A program made the translations under genes and the position numbers. DNA of 5,717 nucleotides from Prevotella sp. (GTDB taxonomy: Bacteria; Bacteroidota; Bacteroidia; Bacteroidales; Dysgonomonadaceae): contig JAISKQ010000064.1 in assembly GCA_031260865.1 (NCBI GenBank), positions 1 to 5,717 on the forward strand, written 5' to 3'. The notes below the pieces were generated by a model. The model ran no database searches. It saw only the letters and a program-made list of their open reading frames with translations, and was not told where the DNA came from. Positions 1-5,717 of this stretch are shown in pieces; position 1 is the stretch's first letter, and each line of letters starts with the position of its first letter.

Positions 1-597
1 TCTTCTCAGCCCGATAAGGTTTACCCCCGAGTAACAAACCGGTTCGCGCCCCGCGATAATATATGGCGGAATATCTTTACCCAAACGTGTGCCGCCCTGT
101 ATCATGACATGCGCTCCGACGCGGGTAAACTGATGAACAAGCGCTCCGCCGCTCAAAATGGCGTGATGTTCCACTTCCACTTCGCCTGCCAACTGGGTCG
201 CGTTGCCGAGTATGATATAATCGCTCAACACACAATCGTGGGCTACATGGCTGTAAGCCATCAACAAACAATTGCTGCCGACTACCGTCTGTCCTTTCGA
301 GGCTGTGCCCCTGTTTACTGTCACGCACTCCCTGATAGTCGTATTATCACCTACAATGGCAAGGCTCTCCTCTCCTTTAAACTTTAAGTCCTGAGGAATT
401 CCGCCAACCACAGCTCCCGAAAATACGCGGCAGTTACGACCTATTCGAGAGCCATACCTTATTTTAGCTCCCGACATAATAATTGTACCATCTCCTACTT
501 CCGTATTCTTATCCACAAAAGCAAAGGGCTCTACCACTACATTTTCGCCAAGTTTGGCTTCAGGATGCACGTAAGACTGATTAGATATGCTTGACAT
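1..597 (-). CDS. lpxA: LpxA, UDP-N-acetylglucosamine 3-O-acyltransferase (partial, C-terminus beyond the left edge)
   Basis: This cytosolic enzyme carries out the first step of lipid A synthesis, moving a 3-hydroxyacyl chain from acyl carrier protein to the 3-OH of UDP-GlcNAc. I translated 199 codons from the ATG at 597 with no stop before base 1. The family is about 255-262 residues, so roughly the last 55-60 are missing, mainly the helical C-terminal domain. The visible part is a left-handed beta-helix of hexapeptide repeats. Aligned by eye to E. coli LpxA, the catalytic His125 is H120 (in HVAHDC), His122 is H117, His160 is H155 (VHQF), Lys76 is K72 (QDLK) and chain-length residue Gly173 is G168. 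The equivalent of His144 is Glu (E139). The start lies 10 bp after the lpxC-fabZ stop with no Shine-Dalgarno sequence, so it is last of the three visible lpx genes. Identification is firm; acyl-chain length cannot be read reliably. Confidence 0.97.
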   Translation of the reverse strand, partial: MSSISNQSYVHPEAKLGENVVVEPFAFVDKNTEVGDGTIIMSGAKIRYGSRIGRNCRVFSGAVVGGIPQDLKFKGEESLAIVGDNTTIRECVTVNRGTASKGQTVVGSNCLLMAYSHVAHDCVLSDYIILGNATQLAGEVEVEHHAILSGGALVHQFTRVGAHVMIQGGTRLGKDIPPYIIAGREPVCYSGVNLIGLRR

Positions 598-607
598 TCT
601 ATAATAA

Positions 608-1993
608 TTATTTATTTTTGACTATTTGCGCCGTAAATTCAGCTTCGGAAACAAGCCTGTCCCCTATAAAGGTATATCCTTTCATATTCGCGATTCCGCG
701 TCTGATTTCAGACATCATATTCAATCTGAAGATAAGGGTATCGCCCGGAACGACTTTATTCCTGAACTTCACATTATCTATCTTCAAAAAGTAGGTGGAA
801 TATCTTTCGGGTTCTTCTACCTGAGACAACACCAATAATCCTCCGATTTGCGCCATCGCTTCCACCTGCAAAACTCCCGGCATAACCGGTTCCTGAGGGA
901 AATGCCCTTGAAAATAAGGTTCGTTCATTGTGATATTCTTGATACCCACAATGTATTTTTGCCCTATCTCGATAATCTTATCCACCATCAAAAACGGATA
1001 GCGATGAGGTAAAAGTTCCTTAATCTTGTTTATATCAAAGACCGCCGCCTTGTTAGGATCGTAAACGGGTGGCTGAACTTCGTTCAACTTAATTTGTTTG
1101 CGGACTAACCGGGCAAGTTTATTATTTATTTTATGACCCGGACGCGTCGCGATGATACGCCCTTTGATCGGTTTCCCTATCAATGCCATGTCTCCTATTA
1201 TATCCAGCAATTTATGGCGAGCCGGTTCGTTCGGATACATGATTTGTTTGTTGTTCAAATATCCAAGTTCCGTGGCGTCTTTATGCGGAACGCCGAGAAG
1301 GTCGGCGAGGTTATTCAAATCCTGCTGGGAAATCTGACGTTCATAGATAACAATGGCGTTATCAAGGTCGCCCCCCTTAATCAGCCCCGCCTCAAGTAAT
1401 TTTTGTATTTCGCGAACGAAGACAAATGTACGGGAATTGGCTATATCTTTGGGGAAATCGGTCAAATCCTCAAGTGTCGCGGATTGATTCGGTATATATT
1501 TTGATTCAAATTCGATAAATGAATTAATGCAAAAACGGTCGTCGGGAAGCAGCGTCAGCTTAGAGCCTGTTTCTTCGTCCACCACTTCTATTTTATGACG
1601 GACTACAAAATAATCCCTTTCTTCCGTTTGTTCTTCGATGCCTACGCCGTATATAGCTTGTACATATTGGATGGAGCTGCCGTCAAGTATAGGAAATTCG
1701 GGGGCGTTGACTTCGATAAGGCAATTATCCACTTTCAACGCGTAAAGAGCCGCCATCGCGTGTTCTATGGTGCTCACCTGCACGTTATCTTTTATAAGTA
1801 CTGTCCCACGTTGTGTATTGCCTACATTTTCAGCTAATACGTCTATTACAGGTTGATTTTCAAGATCTACTCTTTTAATTTTGTAGCCATGATTATCAGG
1901 CGCCGGATTAAATGTTATGGTTATAGGTAATCCGGTATGCAACCCTTTTCCTTGCAATGTAAAACTGCCTTTCAGAGTGTGCTGCTTGCTCAT
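608..1993 (-). CDS. lpxC-fabZ: LpxC-FabZ fusion: UDP-3-O-acyl-GlcNAc deacetylase / 3-hydroxyacyl-ACP dehydratase
   Basis: A 461-residue bifunctional cytosolic protein. Residues about 1-305 are LpxC, the zinc-dependent deacetylase that commits UDP-GlcNAc to lipid A. The start is right because the family N-terminus (TLKG...GLHTG) begins just after Met1. Zinc ligands are H78 (TIEHAMAAL), H260 and D264 (RHKLLDIIGD). E77 matches the catalytic Glu78 of E. coli and H287 (PGHKINNKL) matches His265. After a short linker (about 306-316), residues 317-461 are FabZ, a hot-dog-fold dehydratase. It has the HRYPFLMVD entry motif (330-338), catalytic H364 (GHFPQEPVMPG) and E378 (VLQVEAMAQ), with the usual 14-residue spacing. 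Reading is continuous, with no internal stop or frameshift. The two domains are separate genes in Proteobacteria, whereas the fusion is usual in Bacteroidota. The start lies 7 bp after the lpxD stop and the stop lies 10 bp before lpxA, so translation is probably coupled. Confidence 0.98.
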   Translation of the reverse strand: MSKQHTLKGSFTLQGKGLHTGLPITITFNPAPDNHGYKIKRVDLENQPVIDVLAENVGNTQRGTVLIKDNVQVSTIEHAMAALYALKVDNCLIEVNAPEFPILDGSSIQYVQAIYGVGIEEQTEERDYFVVRHKIEVVDEETGSKLTLLPDDRFCINSFIEFESKYIPNQSATLEDLTDFPKDIANSRTFVFVREIQKLLEAGLIKGGDLDNAIVIYERQISQQDLNNLADLLGVPHKDATELGYLNNKQIMYPNEPARHKLLDIIGDMALIGKPIKGRIIATRPGHKINNKLARLVRKQIKLNEVQPPVYDPNKAAVFDINKIKELLPHRYPFLMVDKIIEIGQKYIVGIKNITMNEPYFQGHFPQEPVMPGVLQVEAMAQIGGLLVLSQVEEPERYSTYFLKIDNVKFRNKVVPGDTLIFRLNMMSEIRRGIANMKGYTFIGDRLVSEAEFTAQIVKNK

Positions 1994-2000
1994 TTTTATA

Positions 2001-3044
2001 TTATTTTTTATTTGATTTTAATGCTTCAATCTCTTTTTGCAATTGGGCTACTTGCCTATACATTTCCGGTAGTTTGGAGAATACGACACTGGATTTGAAG
2101 AAATTCCTCACCGGAATAGCCGGAGAGCCGAGAATCTTGGCTTCGGACTCTATATTGCTGATAATCCCCGATTGCGCGCCTATATTAGCGCTATCGCCAA
2201 TGGTAATATGACCGCCCAAACCTACTTGCCCGCCAAGCATACATTGCTTGCCTACCTTTGTGGAACCGGATATTCCGACTTGCGCCGCCATCACCGTATT
2301 TTCACCTATCTCCACGTTATGCGCCACCTGAATAAGGTTATCCAGCTTAACTCCTTTGTGTATAATAGTCGCGTCCATCACGGCGCGGTCGATTGTCGTA
2401 TTAGCGCCTATTTCCACTTCATCCTCAATACGGACAATACCCATTTGAGGGATTTTCTTATATACTCCGTCTTCGGGAGCAAACCCGAAACCATCGCTTC
2501 CTATCACGGCTCCGCTATGGATGATACAATCGTTGCCAACGACGCAGCTATGATATATTTTCACTCCGGGATAAATGATGGTATTGTCGCCGATGGTCAC
2601 ATTGTCGCCGATGTATGACTGCGGATATATTTTTGTATTGTTGCCTATTTTCGCTTTGTCGGCTATATAGGAAAACGCTCCCACATATACATTGTCGCCC
2701 AAAGCCGCGCTTTCGGCGATGTAGGACATTGGTTCTATGCCTGTTTTCTGAGGTTTGGATTTCTCAACCATTTCAAGCAACATAGCCAAAGCGGCGTACG
2801 CGTTGAAACAGCGAATCAACGTTGCCTTGATGGGCTGTTCGGCTACAAAGTCATTATTTACCAATACAATACTGGCATCTGTAGTGTATATGTAATGAGT
2901 ATATTTGGGGTTGGCTAAAAAGGTAAGCGTCCCCGGTTTTCCATCCTCTATCTTCGAAAAGTTATTCACCACGATAGAAGAATCCCCTTCAATTGTCCCA
3001 TTTAATACCGTAGCAATCTGCTGAGCAGTAAAAGTTATTTGCAT
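2001..3044 (-). CDS. lpxD: LpxD, UDP-3-O-acyl-glucosamine N-acyltransferase
   Basis: LpxD catalyses the third lipid A step, adding a 3-hydroxyacyl chain from acyl-ACP to the 2-amino group of UDP-3-O-acyl-glucosamine. At 347 residues it is close to the E. coli length (341). Residues about 1-100 form the uridine-binding domain, with the family pattern around [11 protein letters not shown] (38-48). Residues about 105-310 are a left-handed beta-helix of hexapeptide repeats ([14 protein letters not shown] and similar). It contains the GSDGFGFAP motif (182-190) and the catalytic His in QVAHNV (H242, matching His239 of E. coli). The C-terminal 35 residues are helical, like the acyl-carrier-protein recognition helices of the family. 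It is the first of the three tightly packed lpx genes, and a Bacteroides-type promoter candidate lies about 60 bp upstream of its ATG. No Shine-Dalgarno sequence precedes the start, as is common in this phylum. Nothing is truncated or missing. Confidence 0.98.
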   Translation of the reverse strand: MQITFTAQQIATVLNGTIEGDSSIVVNNFSKIEDGKPGTLTFLANPKYTHYIYTTDASIVLVNNDFVAEQPIKATLIRCFNAYAALAMLLEMVEKSKPQKTGIEPMSYIAESAALGDNVYVGAFSYIADKAKIGNNTKIYPQSYIGDNVTIGDNTIIYPGVKIYHSCVVGNDCIIHSGAVIGSDGFGFAPEDGVYKKIPQMGIVRIEDEVEIGANTTIDRAVMDATIIHKGVKLDNLIQVAHNVEIGENTVMAAQVGISGSTKVGKQCMLGGQVGLGGHITIGDSANIGAQSGIISNIESEAKILGSPAIPVRNFFKSSVVFSKLPEMYRQVAQLQKEIEALKSNKK

Positions 3045-3103
3045 AAAATCGACTAAAATATTTGGCGTTCCTATATAAGGATGCGAAATAAATAATAATT
3101 TTC

Positions 3104-3136
3104 CAAATATATTAACTTTTATACTTAAAAAACAAT
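3104..3136 (-). promoter_or_regulatory. Candidate Bacteroides-type promoter for the lpxD-lpxC/fabZ-lpxA operon
   Basis: On the minus strand, TATATTTG (3111 to 3104) matches the Bacteroidota primary sigma -7 consensus TAnnTTTG exactly. An ATTG (3136 to 3133) lies 21 bp upstream and could serve as a weak -33 element (consensus TTTG). Transcription would begin near 3095-3100, leaving a leader of roughly 50-55 nt before the lpxD ATG. The site falls in the 115-bp gap, the longest between genes here, which is where a separate lpx promoter would be expected. The region is very A/T-rich, so a chance match is possible. Confidence 0.5.
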
Positions 3137-3159
3137 CGAAGAAAGCGAAATATTATTAA

Positions 3160-3630
3160 TTATTCTATCTTTCCATAAAAAGTGATGGGCTGTCGATTAG
3201 ATTCGTTCACCGAAAGAGTGGCGTATCCGCTGTCTCCTATGCTCAATATCAGATCGTATCTCCGTTGCGTATCCTTTGTTTTAATCGTGACGTCCCGCAT
3301 CCCTTTCTTTTTTTCCGAAACAGTATAATCAAAGTTGGCGCTCGTGAATTTTATACCTCCATCTTCAGACGGCATGGGCGCTGTATATGCCCTGCCGTAA
3401 TAAGGCAAGTAAGCGCTGACCGTATCTTTTGAAACCTTCAACGAATAGAGATAATTGAGGTTGACCGACTTCCCGCCCATCGGTATTGCTGTCTGAGCGA
3501 CAAATGTATAGTCGGAAGATTCTATTTTTTCGTTCATCAAAGCGCTCGTTTCTTCTTTGGTTAATGAACTTCCCGATTTGCAGCCGAAACCCAAAGCCAC
3601 GAGTAGTAGTATTGTAATTATTGTTCTCAT
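3160..3630 (-). CDS. DUF4251 family lipoprotein of unknown function
   Basis: A 156-residue protein that I assign to DUF4251 from its overall pattern: SSDYTFVAQTAIPMGG (38-53), LNYLYSLKVSKDTVSAYLPYYGRAY (58-82) and a C-terminal NRQPITFYGKIE. The family is small and common in Bacteroidales, with no known function. The N-terminus has a hydrophobic stretch (residues 4-16) ending at Cys17, consistent with a lipoprotein signal peptide. The lipobox LGFGC is imperfect, because the -3 position is Gly rather than Leu. Residues after Cys17 are KSGSS, without the acidic cluster of the Bacteroidota surface-export signal, so a periplasm-facing anchor is more likely (inference). The mature part is probably beta-rich. 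Its ATG is 17 bp after the DUF169 stop, with a purine-rich AAAGAAAGAG just upstream that may act as a ribosome binding site. The two are probably co-transcribed. Confidence 0.85.
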   Translation of the reverse strand: MRTIITILLLVALGFGCKSGSSLTKEETSALMNEKIESSDYTFVAQTAIPMGGKSVNLNYLYSLKVSKDTVSAYLPYYGRAYTAPMPSEDGGIKFTSANFDYTVSEKKKGMRDVTIKTKDTQRRYDLILSIGDSGYATLSVNESNRQPITFYGKIE

Positions 3631-3647
3631 AATAAACTCTTTCTTTA

Positions 3648-4358
3648 TTAATCATTAATTCTTTCGCGTATTTTAGTCCAAGCGTGAGTGTTGAATAAAC
3701 TGCTTGCACGCATTGTGCCGTACATTTCCCTGAAACGCGACATTGGAACGGCAAAACTTAAAATATTTGCCTCTATGTATTGTCTTGCCGAAGTGTCAAA
3801 AAAACCGATAAATGTTTTTTTGCCGTTTATCTTATGTTCATTAACCACTTGTGTAACAACATCTGAACAACTTGAGCCAATTCTTGAAACAACTGCATTC
3901 TCCGAATTATTGTCAAAAGACGCCCAAGAAGCAAGTCCTGAAAGGATATCGGGTGTTGCAAAAAAAATAACGCCTTCAATATCGTCGAAACTGCTGATTT
4001 TATCAATTCTCGCAAAATTAAGAAACTGCCTGTTTGTGCGCTGTACGTTAAGTTGTTTCACAGAATCAACAAACATTTCGGGCGTTTGCTTGTATTTTTC
4101 TTTCAACGAAACAAAATTTGGAACGTATTCGGGCATTTCGGCAAAACCCATATAAAATTTTCCGCCGCCGCATCCGATATTTTCTGCATTTAAACTTATT
4201 GAGCCGCCGTTACGAAGAGTTTTTATTTCTTTGAAAAAACAGCCGCCAATTTTTTGAGTATCTGCAATTTTTTCGTCAGAATACCAAAACACAATAGGCA
4301 ATTCGGCTGCCTCGCCGAATGCCTCGCGGTAATTAGTGATAAATGTGCTTATTTCCAT
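3648..4358 (-). CDS. DUF169 domain protein, function unknown
   Basis: A 236-residue protein without signal peptide or membrane segments, so probably cytosolic. I place it in DUF169 (COG2043) by pattern. It has an early ELPIVFWYSDE strand (19-29), a GGCFF cysteine (C40), then IGCGGGKFYMGF (61-72), where the family has a Cys-Gly-rich turn followed by an aromatic/Gly segment. Further on are IEGVIFFATPD (127-137) and a late Cys in IGSSCSDVV (C164). The three cysteines C40, C63 and C164 could bind a metal or cofactor, but that is inference; I know of no established activity for the family. The gene is more A/T-rich than its neighbours: three 60-base blocks I counted (from 3781, 3961 and 4081) have 20, 18 and 23 G+C. 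That hints at separate acquisition. The ATG at 4358 is A/T-flanked with no clear Shine-Dalgarno. It sits 87 bp after the transferase gene and 17 bp before the DUF4251 gene. Confidence 0.75.
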   Translation of the reverse strand: MEISTFITNYREAFGEAAELPIVFWYSDEKIADTQKIGGCFFKEIKTLRNGGSISLNAENIGCGGGKFYMGFAEMPEYVPNFVSLKEKYKQTPEMFVDSVKQLNVQRTNRQFLNFARIDKISSFDDIEGVIFFATPDILSGLASWASFDNNSENAVVSRIGSSCSDVVTQVVNEHKINGKKTFIGFFDTSARQYIEANILSFAVPMSRFREMYGTMRASSLFNTHAWTKIRERIND

Positions 4359-4372
4359 ATTTTTATTTTTCA

Positions 4373-4400
4373 GTATATACGTTTAGGTCGCATATACCTA
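4373..4400. repeat. Short overlapping inverted repeats upstream of the DUF169 gene
   Basis: TAGGT (4384-4388) and ACCTA (4396-4400) form a 5-bp inverted repeat around 7 bp, extending imperfectly to TTTAGGT/ACCTATA. An overlapping pair, GTATAT (4373-4378) and ATATAC (4392-4397), forms a second inverted repeat around 13 bp. The cluster begins 15 bp upstream of the DUF169 start codon, where a repressor site or small leader hairpin could sit. The arms are short and A/T-rich and no T-tract follows, so it is not a terminator and could be chance. Confidence 0.3.
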
Positions 4401-4445
4401 TAAAAGAATAACACTTTAGGACGAAGTTTGTTTAACTAAGAATTA

Positions 4446-5717
4446 TCACCTGCTACCCAAATCCATGTACATCATCTGAAAAAACGCTTTGGCTTTCTTT
4501 TCCATTCCGGGATTGCCCGACTGATGAATAATGCTTTGCTTATCATTGTCATACGTCACCGTACCGGTGGTATCCGTCATGCAAAAGCCGTTGACATAAG
4601 AATAAAAAGCGAACTTATTCCCTTGGGGATTCAGCATGTCCTTGCTAAAGGTGAAATCGGTGTGCTTTATATTCAACTGAGACAATAATGTGGCAGCCAA
4701 ATCGTTCTGCGATCCGTAACCGGAAATCTTCACGGGTTGCTTCACTGCCCCTCCGATCCAAATCATCGGGATGCGGAAGCGTCCGGGGTCGCTGTTATTC
4801 AATCCTTTTGGATACGACTGCATCGCATGATCCGCCACAAAAACAATCATTGTGTTGTTCCACTGCTTCGTCTTTTTCAGTTCAGCCACAAATTTTCCCA
4901 AACAGTCATCGGTATAATGCACCGCGTCCAGAAACGGTTCTTTAAACTTACCCCGAGGCACATCAAACGGCTCATGGCTACTGAGTGTAAGCGCCACCTT
5001 GAAATAAGGCGTTTTTTGCTCTGTGCTCGTTAAATCGGAATACACCCTGTCAATCAAAAATTTATCAGGAACTCCCCATTTTGTCATGCGCTCATTCAGC
5101 GGAAATTCCTTATCGGCTATTACCTGTTTTATGCCACATGCTCCCACGAAATAAGAGCGCATGTTGGCAAAATCGGCGTCGCCTCCATAATAAAAGGATA
5201 AGTTGTCATAACCTGCCTGTTTCAAGGACTTGGGTATTGTCGGCAGCGATTCGGTCTTTTGCGGATATTTCATTATCGCCGCCGTAGGATGGGCGGGATA
5301 GCCGCTAAGTACCGATACGATACCCCTGTCGGTACGGAAACTGTTCGCGTAAAAGTTATCGAAAAAAACGCCCTCTTTCGCAAAACGGGACATATTAGGC
5401 GCGATTAGCGAATCCAGCGCCGCGTCCGCCGAAAAACTTTCCAGTATAAATAAGATAATATTAGGCTTGTCGGTATTCAACAGCCGGATAATGCTGTCGT
5501 TGTCAGGTTGCTTGTTCAATTCTCCAAACAGTTCCTTTGCTTCTTCTTTCGGGTAAAACTGATATTGCGAGCCAAAATTATCCGACTTAAAGAAGGAGTA
5601 CATCAGGTTGAACTGCGGATTTATAGCCGCGTGGTTCAGAAACATATTGTCGCTATAATACACCTGACCCACGTTCATGGTGGAGACGGTGACCCCGCCC
5701 CTTATAGGAAGAAACAA
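4446..5717 (-). CDS. LTA-synthase-like sulfatase-fold phospho-transferase (partial, N-terminus beyond the right edge)
   Basis: 423 codons of an alkaline-phosphatase-superfamily enzyme are visible, running off the right edge. The TTG at 5717 is simply the first codon in the window, not a likely start. Relatives have four or five N-terminal membrane helices, and the opening FLPIRGG segment is the kind that follows the last one. The catalytic domain keeps the LtaS-type motifs: metal ligand E93 in ILFILESFS (88-96), nucleophile T129 in SFRTDRG (126-132), GGDADF (178-183), H248 in SSHEPF, and D296-H297 in VADHAMQS. Numbering starts at the first visible codon. Such enzymes move phosphoglycerol or phosphoethanolamine from a phospholipid to an acceptor on the outer side of the inner membrane. 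A Gram-negative has no lipoteichoic acid, so the acceptor may be lipid A, a periplasmic glucan or another glycan (inference). A threonine nucleophile instead of Cys/Ser argues against a true sulfatase. It stops with TGA 87 bp before the DUF169 gene. Confidence 0.9.
   Translation of the reverse strand: MFLPIRGGVTVSTMNVGQVYYSDNMFLNHAAINPQFNLMYSFFKSDNFGSQYQFYPKEEAKELFGELNKQPDNDSIIRLLNTDKPNIILFILESFSADAALDSLIAPNMSRFAKEGVFFDNFYANSFRTDRGIVSVLSGYPAHPTAAIMKYPQKTESLPTIPKSLKQAGYDNLSFYYGGDADFANMRSYFVGACGIKQVIADKEFPLNERMTKWGVPDKFLIDRVYSDLTSTEQKTPYFKVALTLSSHEPFDVPRGKFKEPFLDAVHYTDDCLGKFVAELKKTKQWNNTMIVFVADHAMQSYPKGLNNSDPGRFRIPMIWIGGAVKQPVKISGYGSQNDLAATLLSQLNIKHTDFTFSKDMLNPQGNKFAFYSYVNGFCMTDTTGTVTYDNDKQSIIHQSGNPGMEKKAKAFFQMMYMDLGSR

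Noticed and set aside
109..387. Open frames on both strands (77-328 minus, 109-387 plus) inside lpxA
   Set aside because: Both are shadows of the lpxA reading frame, which runs unbroken from 597 to base 1 with conserved catalytic residues.
2172..2618. Open frame of 148 codons on the plus strand
   Set aside because: It lies wholly antisense to the beta-helix part of lpxD, whose protein is fully recognisable. The regular codon pattern of hexapeptide repeats keeps antisense frames open. The translation resembles no known family.
3127..3149. Possible terminator after the DUF4251 gene (minus-strand TTTTTT at 3132-3127)
   Set aside because: The sequence before the T-tract folds only into a 3-bp TCG/CGA stem, too weak for a rho-independent terminator.
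3365..3754. Open frame of 129 codons on the minus strand overlapping both DUF genes
   Set aside because: It runs in another frame across the end of the DUF169 gene and most of the DUF4251 gene, both well supported, and its residue composition looks random.
3688..4155. Open frame of 155 codons on the plus strand
   Set aside because: It is antisense to the DUF169 gene. The minus-strand protein has family motifs, and this one shows none.
4408..4430. Possible hairpin after the transferase stop codon
   Set aside because: Only an ACTT/AAGT stem of 4 bp around about 7 bases is present, with no strong T-tract.
5715..5717. TTG as start codon of the transferase
   Set aside because: It is the first codon at the window edge. 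The family has a long N-terminal membrane region, so the true start lies outside.

Overview
The window looks like chromosomal DNA from a Gram-negative member of the Bacteroidota, most likely order Bacteroidales. Three things point there: a natural LpxC-FabZ fusion protein, a DUF4251 lipoprotein (a family I know almost only from this phylum), and A/T-rich start regions without clear Shine-Dalgarno sequences. One promoter-like site also fits the Bacteroides -33/-7 pattern. All six genes lie on the minus strand, so transcription runs from high to low coordinates.

Layout in transcription order: (1) 5717-4446, an alkaline-phosphatase-superfamily enzyme of the LTA-synthase/phosphoglycerol (or phosphoethanolamine) transferase type, whose N-terminal membrane part lies outside the window; (2) 4358-3648, a DUF169 protein of unknown function in visibly more A/T-rich DNA; (3) 3630-3160, a small DUF4251 lipoprotein; (4) a 115-bp gap with a candidate promoter; (5) 3044-2001, lpxD; (6) 1993-608, lpxC-fabZ fusion; (7) 597 to beyond the left edge, lpxA. 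The last three are separated by only 7 and 10 bp and form a tight operon.

The lpx block is the core of lipid A biosynthesis. LpxA puts the 3-O hydroxyacyl chain on UDP-GlcNAc, LpxC deacetylates the product (the committed step), and LpxD adds the N-linked acyl chain. FabZ dehydrates 3-hydroxyacyl-ACP for fatty acid synthesis, so it draws on the same pool that supplies LpxA and LpxD. Fusing FabZ to LpxC therefore joins the two competing branches in one polypeptide. The upstream transferase would also act on the envelope, possibly by adding a phospho-alcohol head group to a lipid or glycan, but its substrate cannot be read from the sequence.

I found no tRNA, rRNA, CRISPR array, insertion sequence or clear rho-independent terminator. 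No stretch over 300 bp lacks a gene. I see no convincing undescribed system. The least explained part is the DUF169/DUF4251 pair between the transferase and the lipid A operon.
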